The translations under genes were made by a program, and so were the position numbers. Below are positions 43,966 through 52,507 of a stretch of DNA of 64,000 nt, in pieces. The notes beneath the pieces were generated by a model. It searched no databases. It was not told where the DNA came from and saw only the letters and a program-made list of their open reading frames with translations. The stretch's first letter is position 1; every line of letters begins with the position of its first letter. Origin of the DNA: UBA4459 sp963776205 (GTDB lineage: Bacteria > Bacteroidota > Bacteroidia > Bacteroidales > F082); assembly GCA_963776205.1 (NCBI GenBank), contig CAVZLR010000005.1:62001-126000 (forward strand). The letters run 5' to 3'.

Positions 43966-46061
43966 TACCTCACCTTCACCATCTTCCCATTGGCAGCCTC
44001 ATCACCAACCTGCAACCTGTAATAATAAACTCCATCAGCATATCCCACAGCATTCCATATTAGTTGTTGGTTGCCCAGTGGTTGGTTTTCTTGTGTTTGG
44101 TAGACTTGCTTCCCCAGATAATTATAAATAGTTAATGTGACTTTCTCTGGTTGTTTCAGTTCGTATTCAATGGTCGTTGAGGTGGTGAAGGGATTTGGGA
44201 AAATTTTAATTTCCTGGTGATTTTCTGGTAACTCACTAACTCCCAATGGAAACGTTAAACCATATCCATAAGGAAATAAGGCTTCTTTACCCGTATTATC
44301 TTCTGATATATTTATCGGAACGTCCTGAAACGACTTTGGCCATGTATGGGAAAGTTTTCCCTTTGGTGCGAAGTTTCCAAAAATAATATCGGCAATGCCC
44401 GTACCCCCTTCTGTTCCTGGTAACCAGGCTGCTATAAATGCATTTGACAATTCAAGCTGATCACGAATGTCTAATGGTCTTCCGGACAGCAATACTACCA
44501 CCATTGGAATGCCTTTATCATAGATATTCTGGATCATATTCACCTCTCCCTGTTCAAGAACAAATCCACTACCATTGGTATCATAAATATCTCCTTCACC
44601 TTCAACGTATGGGTTTTCTCCAACAACGACGATTGCGTAATCTGCATCAGGTATATTGTTGTAGTTTGACGTGAAAACCACATTTTCTGGTCCGACCACT
44701 TCTTGTATTGCTTCATAAACAGTTGTACCGGGAGTTATATTTCCTATACCACCTTCCCAGTTAATGGTCCAACCTCCGCACATCACACCAACATAATTGG
44801 CTTTTAATCCTGCTACCAGTAATGTATCTTGGTTTTTGGATAAAGGTAAAATGCCATCATTTTTTAGTAGCACTAATGACTCACGCACAGCCTGAGCAGC
44901 AATCTCCCGATGAGAATCACAACCTACTGTATCTTCCATACTTAAATCAGCAGTATGGTTTTCAAATAAGTCCATTTTGAATTTTACGGTTAAGATGCGT
45001 CTCACAGCATCATCAATTCTTTCCATCGAAACCTGCTCTTCGTTCACCAGTTGTGTTAGTGCTTCAATAAACTGCACATAGTCATACTGCATGTTCATAT
45101 CAATTCCTGCATTGATGGCTATTTTTACAGCCGTATCATAATTTGCATTCACTTGTTCAATTCCATTAAAATCGCTGATTACAAATCCTTCAAACCCTAA
45201 CTCTTCTTTCAGCACATCGGAGATCAGTTCTTTGTGACCATGTAGTTTATTACCGTTCCAACTGCTATATGAAATCATAATAGAACCAACCCCTGCCTCA
45301 ATTGCCGAAATGTAAGGAGGTAGGTGGATTGCTCTTAATTTTTCTTCGGAAAGAATTGTATTTCCCTGGTCAATTCCATTCTCTGTTCCACCATCACCAA
45401 CAAAATGTTTTGCACAGGCCAATAAATAATTCTTGCTGCCCAAAGAATCAGACTGATATCCCAGTATAGCAGCTTTGCCTAACGAATCGACCAAACCAGT
45501 AGATTCACTATATCCTTCGTAGGTTCTCCCCCAAAATTCATTTTGAGGTACTGTTACACAAGGACTAAAAGTCCATTCAGGTCCGGTGGCTCTCACTTCC
45601 AACGCAGTTATCCTTGCACATTCCTTTATAAGTTCCGAATTTCGGGTACATCCCATTCCAATATTATGAGGAAAGATAACTGCACCATACAGGAAATTAT
45701 GTCCATGAATTGCATCTACACCATACAATAATGGAATTCCCAGCCTGGTCGTTGTAGCTTTTTCCTGCATATCGTTGTAAGATTCAACCCAGTTGCTCAC
45801 AGTGTTGGGGTTTGGGACGCTCCAGGAATCACCTACTACAGATCCAAGAAAGTAAGTTTTTATATCTTCCAGTCCTGATGATTCAATTGCTAATCTCGCA
45901 CCAAGTGTCATCTGTCCAATTTTTTCCTGCAAAGTCATTAAATCAAGCAGGCTGTCAACTTTTTGATTGATGTCCTGGCCATGTAATGCGAGAGAGGACG
46001 AAATACAAGTGATTACAAAGGTGATAAAAGTTAAAGCGATTAATAGTGAAAGTTTTTTCAT
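43965..46061 (-). CDS. GH3 beta-glucosidase with T9SS sorting domain
   Basis: A GH3 glycoside hydrolase of about 698 residues that removes terminal beta-glucose or beta-xylose. The signal peptide starts at Met 46061 (MKKLSLLIALTFITFVI...). The N-terminal barrel runs from LMTLQEKIGQMT through RLGIPLLYGVDAIHGHN and CAKHFVGDGGTENGID to the nucleophile Asp in GFVISDFNGIEQV (about 297). The alpha/beta sandwich follows (ESLVLLKNDGILPL, VVLLSGRPLDI, WLPGTEGGTGIADI). The fibronectin III domain usual in BglX types is missing; a Type IX sorting domain (NPFTTSTTIEYELKQPEKVT ... NGKMVKV) follows directly. The protein is therefore likely to be surface-bound or secreted. It lies in a tandem of three T9SS genes. 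Confidence 0.93.
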   Translation of the reverse strand: MKKLSLLIALTFITFVITCISSSLALHGQDINQKVDSLLDLMTLQEKIGQMTLGARLAIESSGLEDIKTYFLGSVVGDSWSVPNPNTVSNWVESYNDMQEKATTTRLGIPLLYGVDAIHGHNFLYGAVIFPHNIGMGCTRNSELIKECARITALEVRATGPEWTFSPCVTVPQNEFWGRTYEGYSESTGLVDSLGKAAILGYQSDSLGSKNYLLACAKHFVGDGGTENGIDQGNTILSEEKLRAIHLPPYISAIEAGVGSIMISYSSWNGNKLHGHKELISDVLKEELGFEGFVISDFNGIEQVNANYDTAVKIAINAGIDMNMQYDYVQFIEALTQLVNEEQVSMERIDDAVRRILTVKFKMDLFENHTADLSMEDTVGCDSHREIAAQAVRESLVLLKNDGILPLSKNQDTLLVAGLKANYVGVMCGGWTINWEGGIGNITPGTTVYEAIQEVVGPENVVFTSNYNNIPDADYAIVVVGENPYVEGEGDIYDTNGSGFVLEQGEVNMIQNIYDKGIPMVVVLLSGRPLDIRDQLELSNAFIAAWLPGTEGGTGIADIIFGNFAPKGKLSHTWPKSFQDVPINISEDNTGKEALFPYGYGLTFPLGVSELPENHQEIKIFPNPFTTSTTIEYELKQPEKVTLTIYNYLGKQVYQTQENQPLGNQQLIWNAVGYADGVYYYRLQVGDEAANGKMVKVR

Positions 46062-46135
46062 GAGTATGAGCTTTAGGTTCAACAAGTTCAGTTAGGTACT
46101 GCAAGATACGAATAATGAGGGTGGATGTCAAGGGA
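46062..46135 (-). promoter_or_regulatory. Repeated promoter/leader, copy 2 (GH3 gene)
   Basis: The block at 46132-46099 matches copy 1 at nearly every base (CTTGACATCC...TATCTTGCAG). The downstream leader differs from copies 1 and 3, with no MFNSKSTA start. Confidence 0.55.
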
Positions 46136-47965
46136 TTACCTCACCTTCACCAGCTTGCCATTGGCAACAACATCACCTGCTTTTAGCCTGTAATAGTAAA
46201 CACCTTCAGGATAGCCTTCAGCATTCCAATTGAGCTGTTGCTTACCTTGTGGTTGGTTTTCTTGGGTTTGATAGACCAACTGTCCCAGATGGTTGTATAT
46301 TCTTAGAATGACCTCCTCTGGCTGTTTTAATTCATATGACAGGGTTGTTATGGTTGTGAAGGGATTGGGGTGGATGAGTAATCCGAAGTCCTCTGTAATG
46401 ATATGTTCAACATTACTTATGTAGTCAATTAGAAGGGTGTCATTTTCAATGGCCCTGTAAAACTTGTTCATGGCTTTATTCATATATGTATCAACATGCC
46501 CGGAAGGCCACCGGATAATAAGCGTATCTATCTTTGTCGCATCACCCAGCCCAAAATGTACCCTGAAATTGGCATAAGACAAATGACCATTAATCGGGGT
46601 GATTTCACGTGTTTGTGATACGTGCCTCCCGTTACTAAATGATTTGGCATAAACGCGGGTTCCAACCGCTGATTTATTGGATGTAGTACCCTCACACGTA
46701 AGTATTATCCAAGAATTATCATTTCCTTCATTCTCAAATATATTTGTATGCCCATCATTACTCCACGAATCCCTGGTCAATAAAACATCCAGGTCTCCAT
46801 CGTTGTCATGGTCAAACATTAAAGCAGTATGTGAATCCTCATAGGCTAAGGTGTGATCAAGAATATTCGTGAATCCACCATCGCCATCGTTTAAAAAGAG
46901 TATATTATAGGGAGTTGCTGAATTGTAGTATACTGGCCACGGGATTTCATTATTCTCAACGGATACATAAAGATCAAGATCTGCATCATTATCCAAGTCA
47001 CCCCATACAGACGAAATTTTAAATGAATTTCTGTACATTTCATCTTCAAAGACATGCTTGGTGAATTGCATATTCCCCAAATTTTCATAGATGGCACTAA
47101 GCGGACCATTGATTGAATCCAATGTGAAATTTACAACATACAGATCCATATCTCCATCATTGTCATAATCTACCCAATTTACACACATGTTTTCAGAAGT
47201 CGAGTCATCAACAATTACTGATGTCTCATCAAATTTTGTAAATGTTCCGTCCCCGTTGTTCAGAAAACAGGCATTTTTTGATACATGTCCACCTTCAGTA
47301 CCATTATAACTATAACCTCCATAAAAATCCATATCCCCATCATTATCGCAGTCGCCCCATGACATACCATGCAACGTAATATCGGGAGGTTCATGTAAAA
47401 GCCCCAGGTCAGTATTTCCCATGAATCCTCCATTACCATCATTATAACTTACACTTCCATGCCTGTTGATGCCCACCATATCAAGAAATCCATCATTATT
47501 TAAATCTATCAATGAAGGATATAAGCTTTTATGAGCTAAAGTAATTGTTGTATCGAGCTGATAATTCCCATATCCATCATTGACATAGATTCTAAGATAT
47601 TTTGCATCAACCCAGCTTGCAAATAGGTCTAAATCTCCATCATTGTCAATATCACCTAATGAACGCAAATTTTGATAATTAGGGTTACCTATAAATCCAT
47701 TTAATTTTACAAAAAATCCATTTTGTTCATTTCTATAGATGCTGAAATATCTTTGAATATACACTCCAACGTTGTTTATTAACAGATCCTGATCTCCATC
47801 GTTATCCATATCAAAACAGGCGCTGGAATAGTGCCCGCCAGGAGAAACAGTAATTGCCCCAGTATCAACTTTTGTGAAATCTGGGAGTTGTGCAATTCCA
47901 ATAAAAGGTATTGTTAAAACACCGACAAGAATAATAATTGAAAGTAGATGAAATAGTTTTTTCAT
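46136..47965 (-). CDS. T9SS-exported FG-GAP/VCBS repeat protein (CRTAC1-like)
   Basis: A secreted protein of about 609 residues. The signal peptide starts at Met 47965 (MKKLFHLLSIIILVGVLTIPF). Tandem FG-GAP/VCBS repeats follow with the calcium-binding D.DNDGD.DL pattern (DMDNDGDQDLL, DIDNDGDLDLFA, DYDNDGDMDLYV, DHDNDGDLDVLL). Then comes an ASPIC/UnbV-like segment (NFRVHFGLGDATKIDTLIIRWPSG) as in CRTAC1-type proteins, and the Type IX sorting domain (NPFTTITTLSYELKQPEEV ... NGKLVKV). The seven- or eight-bladed integrin-like propeller suggests binding of calcium and a surface ligand. The sorting domain is most like that of the LRR-like neighbour. Confidence 0.88.
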   Translation of the reverse strand: MKKLFHLLSIIILVGVLTIPFIGIAQLPDFTKVDTGAITVSPGGHYSSACFDMDNDGDQDLLINNVGVYIQRYFSIYRNEQNGFFVKLNGFIGNPNYQNLRSLGDIDNDGDLDLFASWVDAKYLRIYVNDGYGNYQLDTTITLAHKSLYPSLIDLNNDGFLDMVGINRHGSVSYNDGNGGFMGNTDLGLLHEPPDITLHGMSWGDCDNDGDMDFYGGYSYNGTEGGHVSKNACFLNNGDGTFTKFDETSVIVDDSTSENMCVNWVDYDNDGDMDLYVVNFTLDSINGPLSAIYENLGNMQFTKHVFEDEMYRNSFKISSVWGDLDNDADLDLYVSVENNEIPWPVYYNSATPYNILFLNDGDGGFTNILDHTLAYEDSHTALMFDHDNDGDLDVLLTRDSWSNDGHTNIFENEGNDNSWIILTCEGTTSNKSAVGTRVYAKSFSNGRHVSQTREITPINGHLSYANFRVHFGLGDATKIDTLIIRWPSGHVDTYMNKAMNKFYRAIENDTLLIDYISNVEHIITEDFGLLIHPNPFTTITTLSYELKQPEEVILRIYNHLGQLVYQTQENQPQGKQQLNWNAEGYPEGVYYYRLKAGDVVANGKLVKVR

Positions 47966-48037
47966 AGCGGTTGATTTTGAGTTAAACATAGTTCAGCTGG
48001 GTACTGCAAGATACGAATATTGAGGGTGGATGTCAAG
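47966..48037 (-). promoter_or_regulatory. Repeated promoter/leader, copy 3 (FG-GAP gene)
   Basis: The block at 48037-48004 repeats copies 1 and 2 with one or two changes (AATATTC for ATTATTC). The leader downstream (TTTAACTCAAAATCAACCGC) is almost the same as in copy 1. Confidence 0.55.
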
Positions 48038-48491
48038 TAGGAGAAGCCTTAGAAACATTAGACTAGGTTATTTTGTGTTCCTCATTCCTCAGCACAAAAA
48101 TTCCGCCTGATTGTTCAGCAACCAGAGATGAACGCTTCCATCGTACCGATTGTGAAATACAAATCCGGCATAATTTTATGCTTGCTTTCGTCATTCGATC
48201 ACCCAAAGCTCCTCTATCTTTCAGTAAATGTTCCATACACTGAAACCCAGCCGCTTCTTATTTCATAGGCGGCCTGCTGGTCGGAAGACCAAGTGTATCC
48301 TAACATATCCACCAGCATCACTTCGTGATTTCCGCTGGAGGAGTCTTCCTCAACCGCGGCGTCCGCTATGATTTAAATGAAGGTTTAGTTTTGATAAATC
48401 GGCTTTTAGCTTGTTTTTAGTTAAATTGAGTATTACCTTTATTCGGACGTTGTGCGTCATGCTGAGAGAGCCATCTAAAATCATTCGATAA
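48038..48491. other. Gene-free, hairpin-rich intergenic stretch
   Basis: I see no gene here. The part from about 48245 to 48370 is richer in G+C and holds several nested inverted repeats: GGTC-GGAA-GACC (48280-48291), ATCAC-TTC-GTGAT inside CCAGC...GCTGG (about 48311-48338) and GAGGA-GTC-TTCCTC (about 48338-48352). At 48453-48472 TGCGTCATGCTGAGAGAG resembles dispersed palindromic repeats known from other genomes of the phylum. It could be a non-coding RNA, a REP-like element or a remnant. Confidence 0.35.
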
Positions 48492-49619
48492 ATGAGATAT
48501 TATTTATTTCGAATACACATTATAACTGTAGTAGTTTTATTCCTTTTGATATCTATCAATAGCTGTAAAGAAGAAGAATCGATAGCTAGTAATCATTATA
48601 AATATCAATTACCAGAGCAAAAAAATGATGGTTGGAATGTATCTTCTTTATCTGAAGTAGGTATGGATGTTTCTGTAATTGAAGAAATAGCAGAAAATAT
48701 TATAAACGATCAGTACAAGGGAATTCATAGCCTTTTAATAATTAAAGATGAATTCCTGGTATTTGAAGAATACTTTAAGGGCTACAATAGTGAGGATCTA
48801 CAACATATTTTTTCTATAACTAAAAGCGTATCATCCTCGCTAATAGGAATTGCGATTGATAAAGAATTTTTACAAGGTGTTGAAGACTCGGTTTTATCTT
48901 TTTTCCCACAATACAATATTACAGACTCAATCAAACAAAATTTGCTACTTAAGCACATCCTTACTTTAACAACAGGGTTTGATTGGGATGAAAAAACTTA
49001 CCCTTACACTGATCCCAGAAACAGTGAGTACCAAATGTTTCAAACCGATGATTGGATGGAGTTTGTATTGCAAAGGCCACTAAGTCATAATCCGGGTGAA
49101 ATATATAATTATAATACAGGATCAGTTCATCTCTTATCAGCAGTTATTAAAGAGTCGACTAGTCTTTTTGCAGATGAATTTGCTGAACAATATTTGTTCC
49201 AACCTCTTGGCGTCACAGATTATTTTTGGAATACTGACAATCAAGGCTTTCCTAATACTGGAGCAACCCATGGTGGTTTAAAGATGAAAGCCAGAGATGT
49301 TGCTAAATATGGTTGTTTATACATGAATAAAGGCAAATGGAACAATATTCAGGTAATTTCAGAAAACTGGATTGAAGAATCAGTAAAACCCAGAATAAAT
49401 ATTGACCAAACCCAACAATTTGGATATTTATGGCGGTTAGGTAACTTTGATATTGATGGAGACAAAGTAAATTATTTTTTATCAGTCGGATCAGGTGGGC
49501 AAACATTAATTATTGTACCGGATTTAGATTTAATGATTGTTTTTTTATGCTGGAATAATTCTAACGATGCAGATATTCAAATACCTATGGTATTAATTCT
49601 CAATTCAATTTTAAATTGA
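48492..49619 (+). CDS. Serine hydrolase, class C beta-lactamase fold, lipoprotein
   Basis: A 375-residue penicillin-binding-protein-like hydrolase. A lipoprotein signal is visible (VVLFLLISINSCKEEE, Cys about 26). The nucleophile SxxK is in HIFSITKSVSSSLIG (Ser about 107), the second motif YNYNTGS gives Tyr-x-Asn, and GSGGQTL (about 337) takes the place of the KTG/HxG triad. These proteins include esterases, D-aminopeptidases and amide hydrolases; a true beta-lactamase role is not supported. The start is clear. The porin-like gene follows 22 bp downstream on the same strand. Confidence 0.88.
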   Translation: MRYYLFRIHIITVVVLFLLISINSCKEEESIASNHYKYQLPEQKNDGWNVSSLSEVGMDVSVIEEIAENIINDQYKGIHSLLIIKDEFLVFEEYFKGYNSEDLQHIFSITKSVSSSLIGIAIDKEFLQGVEDSVLSFFPQYNITDSIKQNLLLKHILTLTTGFDWDEKTYPYTDPRNSEYQMFQTDDWMEFVLQRPLSHNPGEIYNYNTGSVHLLSAVIKESTSLFADEFAEQYLFQPLGVTDYFWNTDNQGFPNTGATHGGLKMKARDVAKYGCLYMNKGKWNNIQVISENWIEESVKPRINIDQTQQFGYLWRLGNFDIDGDKVNYFLSVGSGGQTLIIVPDLDLMIVFLCWNNSNDADIQIPMVLILNSILN

Positions 49620-49641
49620 TCATTAACAAAAAAGTTATAAA

Positions 49642-50340
49642 ATGAACAAACGATTAACTACAATAATGACGATTCTTGTTTTGCTTTCACTTTCAATAAG
49701 TGCTCAAAATAATGCACAAACAAAGTCGAAAATCAGGATAGGTGTTTTTGGAGGAATAAATCTTGCAGATATAAAATCCAATAGCAACCAGGATAAAGAA
49801 ACCTATATAACTCCTGCATTTGGACTTACATCCGAATTTCAGATTGTTCAGAGATTCTCTGTTAAATTAGAACCAACGTATTTAAAAAAAGGTACAAAAT
49901 TAATGGAAGGAGAAGACCCTATGGAAGAACCTACAGCCAATTTAAAATCAAACTATCTTGAATTACCGGTTTTATTCAAATACTCATTTTTAGAGGAAAT
50001 TACTCCTTATGTATTAGCCGGAATAACCATGGGTTATCAGTTAGATACTAAATTAGATGTAAAGTTTCCCGGCCTTGAAACTACCGTAGAAATGAAAGAT
50101 GTGACAGAAAATTTTGAGTTTGGGTTAAGCTTTGGTGGCGGACTTGAAATTCCAATCAATCATATAAATATATTTTTTGATTGTAGATATGACGTAGGTC
50201 TAACAAATATGCAGAAATCGGGAACTGTAATTGCAGATGTTGGAGGGCTTCAAATTCCGATTAATTATGATAAAGACGAAAACGGATATAAAAACAGGGG
50301 GGTTCTAATATTGATAGGAGTAGCTTATTCTCTAAAATAA
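49642..50340 (+). CDS. Outer-membrane beta-barrel (PorT-like) protein
   Basis: A 232-residue porin-family protein. A signal peptide (MNKRLTTIMTILVLLSLSISAQ) is followed by an eight-stranded barrel pattern with alternating polar and hydrophobic residues: IRIGVFGGINLADI, ITPAFGLTSEFQIV, FSVKLEPTYLKKG, YLELPVLFKYSF, PYVLAGITMGYQL, FEFGLSFGGGLEI, and the final aromatic-poor strand RGVLILIGVAYSLK. The family (outer-membrane beta-barrel, Pfam 13568 type) is abundant in Bacteroidota and of mostly unknown function. It probably shares a transcript with the serine hydrolase upstream. Confidence 0.85.
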   Translation: MNKRLTTIMTILVLLSLSISAQNNAQTKSKIRIGVFGGINLADIKSNSNQDKETYITPAFGLTSEFQIVQRFSVKLEPTYLKKGTKLMEGEDPMEEPTANLKSNYLELPVLFKYSFLEEITPYVLAGITMGYQLDTKLDVKFPGLETTVEMKDVTENFEFGLSFGGGLEIPINHINIFFDCRYDVGLTNMQKSGTVIADVGGLQIPINYDKDENGYKNRGVLILIGVAYSLK

Positions 50341-50396
50341 TTATTGAAGTCAAACTTCACTGATTTTTGATATAATAGAGTTTAAAACCATTTAAG

Positions 50397-50409
50397 TAGC
50401 CGGTTAATC
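50397..50409 (+). repeat. TAGCCGGTTAATC, possible cassette boundary (left copy)
   Basis: The 13-bp sequence at about 50397-50409 recurs as TAGCCGGTTAGTC at about 51738-51750. The two copies flank the second serine-hydrolase gene. GTTAATC is close to the integron core GTTRRRY. No paired left arm is visible for this copy. Confidence 0.3.
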
Positions 50410-50496
50410 AATAAGAAAGTATATAATACTAAGGTGTTGTTATTATGCATATCTATTAAAAAACAAAAAAATCGGGTAATAAAATTTTTATTTGAA

Positions 50497-51633
50497 ATGA
50501 TAAAATTTATAAAAGTATTTGGTTTATTATTATTTGCTTTCCTGATGTTTTGCTGCTCTAAAGACTCCGAAACTGAGCCAGAGCCAACTACATCTGAAAT
50601 CTTACAGGAGATCTTAGTTAACAATCTCGAAACTTTTAATGGAAAGGGTGTTTCAGCTGCTGTTGTTTTTCAGAATCAAGATAAATGGTCTGGGACAAGT
50701 GGTGTTTCTTTTGGTACTACAGTTATCACTGAAGATATGATTTTTGGAATTGGAAGTGTAACAAAAACTTTCATAGCTGCACTTTGTCTTCAGCTAGTAG
50801 ATGAAGGTGCGTTTACATTGGAAGATTCGCTCTATGAATGGCTGCCTGATTATCCAAACATAGATAACTCAATTACTATTCAACAATTACTGTATAACAC
50901 CAGTGGAATATATAATATTACCGATAATACTGCTTTATGGGATGTTGTTTTCAATGATCCATCAAAATTGTGGACTCCTGAAGAATTAATATCTTCATTT
51001 TTAGATGAACCATATTCTACTCCTGGAGCAGGTTGGTTCTACTCAAATACAAATTATATCTTGTTAGGAGAGATCATTAAGGAAGTAACCGGATCTATGG
51101 TATCAGAAGAACTAAGGAACCGCTTTTTTGAACCATTGGGACTAAATAGCACTTTTTTTGATGTTGAAGAAACGATTCCTTCAAATATTGCCCACGGCTG
51201 GTTTGATCTTTCGGGTGAGGGAAGCTATGATGATATAACACTACTTTCAAGAACAGGGATCTCCTCTGTACTCTGGACCTCAGGAGCGATTTTTTCCACT
51301 GCAGAAGATTTGACCAACTGGTCTTCAGCTTTGTTCCAAGGAAATGTACTTAATCAGTCCTCTTTAGATCAAATGTTAACTTCTTGCTGCACTATGCCAG
51401 GCACCACAGATGTTAGGTTGGGTATGGGAGTATTTCTGATTGGACCCAGTAATAACACCGGTTTGGAACTAATAGGATATACAGGAAGAACTTTTGGATA
51501 CCTTACATCCATGTTTTATTTACCGGATTACGGCATAAGTGTTGTCGTTATAATAAATGAAGATAATTCAGAATTCCTTGATGCAACAACCACTGATATT
51601 ATTTTAGAAGCAGTGGAACGTAGTTCGTTATAA
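50497..51633 (+). CDS. Serine hydrolase, class C beta-lactamase fold, lipoprotein (second copy type)
   Basis: A 378-residue serine hydrolase. I start it at 50497 (MIKFIKVFGLLLFAFLMFCCSK), which yields a lipoprotein signal; the frame opens earlier at 50434 but without one. The nucleophile lies in GIGSVTKTFIAALCL (SVTK, about 85-88), Tyr-x-Asn in WFYSNTNYILLGE (about 185), and GYTGRTFGY near residue 330 replaces the KTG motif. It resembles D-aminopeptidase/esterase-type enzymes and is only distantly related to the serine hydrolase at 48492. Similar short sequence repeats flank the gene, which may mark it as a mobile cassette. Confidence 0.87.
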   Translation: MIKFIKVFGLLLFAFLMFCCSKDSETEPEPTTSEILQEILVNNLETFNGKGVSAAVVFQNQDKWSGTSGVSFGTTVITEDMIFGIGSVTKTFIAALCLQLVDEGAFTLEDSLYEWLPDYPNIDNSITIQQLLYNTSGIYNITDNTALWDVVFNDPSKLWTPEELISSFLDEPYSTPGAGWFYSNTNYILLGEIIKEVTGSMVSEELRNRFFEPLGLNSTFFDVEETIPSNIAHGWFDLSGEGSYDDITLLSRTGISSVLWTSGAIFSTAEDLTNWSSALFQGNVLNQSSLDQMLTSCCTMPGTTDVRLGMGVFLIGPSNNTGLELIGYTGRTFGYLTSMFYLPDYGISVVVIINEDNSEFLDATTTDIILEAVERSSL

Positions 51634-51710
51634 TAAGAGCCAGGAATGTATTTATGCAAGATTACCATTGGCAATAGGAGCTCGACAAAGAAAATAATTA
51701 AAGAATAACC

Positions 51711-51750
51711 GGCATATAACAGCAAATCATACTTCATAGCCGGTTAGTCC
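51711..51750 (+). repeat. attC-like imperfect palindrome downstream of the serine hydrolase
   Basis: GAATAACCGGC and GCCGGTTAGTC form an 11-bp stem with one mismatch around a loop of about 25 nt. The right arm is nearly the same as the repeat at 50397. The arrangement resembles an integron recombination site but lacks a clear inner L box. A second weaker palindrome (GCTACGG...CCGTTAGC) follows at about 51814-51842. Confidence 0.3.
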
Positions 51751-51886
51751 ATTTTTAGAAAAATGAGAAGAAAATTTAACATACAAGTAATCAATAAAAA
51801 TTCTGCAAACAAACGGCTACGGGGCATATTTGCAAACCGTTAGCTTCAATTTCAATTCGGCTGCTAATTCCACTTTTCAGATGAGG

Positions 51887-52483
51887 TTACTCTTTTTCTA
51901 TAACTTTTAGTTTAATCAGCGCATAAACAATATCTAAAATTTCGGAAATTTCACCCTCTTCAACATCAGCTTTTTGCATAATAGAGGTAACATTTTCAAA
52001 ATATGCAGTTGGAAAAGGTAAATGGAACAGAAATTTCCCCTGTGGTTTTGTAAGACTTATTTTACGTTCGGTGCGCTCTCGGCCTTTTCCAATCCAAACC
52101 GCTACACTGCTGAAATACTGATTATTACGAGCTGTGTAGAAATTCACATCTGCATTTTTATGTTCACGAATCCGTGTTTTACGTTGATCTTCAGGGTCTT
52201 TATTGGTACCTAAGGTTTCTAATTCCAATTCCATATTAATCCTATTTACCAATAAAGTATATCTGTTATATGGTCTTTTCTTTTCATAAACCTCCTCTTT
52301 TTCGAGTATCCCAAGGTCAGTCATGGCCTCTAGGAAGTCCTGAGCGGTTTTAATATGCAAATTAAGCCTTGATGCTGCTTCAGATGATGAAATACTTCTG
52401 TAGTTAACCAATAACTTAAAAAACTCCTCTGCATAATCTTTTGCAAGAAATGACCCTAATATTGCTGCTTCTTTAAAAGTCAT
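51887..52483 (-). CDS. Winged-helix transcriptional regulator-like protein
   Basis: A 198-residue cytoplasmic protein. Residues about 15-75 read as a winged helix: AEEFFKLLVNYRSISSSEAASRLNLHIKTAQDFLEAMTDLGILEKEE (cited as a region), with SEAASRLNLHIKTAQDFL as the recognition helix pair and KRPYNRYTL as the wing. The C-terminal half (about 110-198) has no match I recognise. The upstream neighbour is a membrane protein whose stop lies 24 bp from this gene's start, so a regulator plus membrane-sensor pair is possible. The ligand is unknown. Confidence 0.7.
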   Translation of the reverse strand: MTFKEAAILGSFLAKDYAEEFFKLLVNYRSISSSEAASRLNLHIKTAQDFLEAMTDLGILEKEEVYEKKRPYNRYTLLVNRINMELELETLGTNKDPEDQRKTRIREHKNADVNFYTARNNQYFSSVAVWIGKGRERTERKISLTKPQGKFLFHLPFPTAYFENVTSIMQKADVEEGEISEILDIVYALIKLKVIEKE

Positions 52484-52507
52484 GAGCTGTGATTTAGTAA
52501 TTAGTAT

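Noticed and set aside
48492..51633. Beta-lactamase resistance genes
   Set aside because: Both proteins have the SxxK and Tyr-x-Asn motifs, but the third motif is not typical of class C beta-lactamases and both are lipoproteins of the broad serine hydrolase family.
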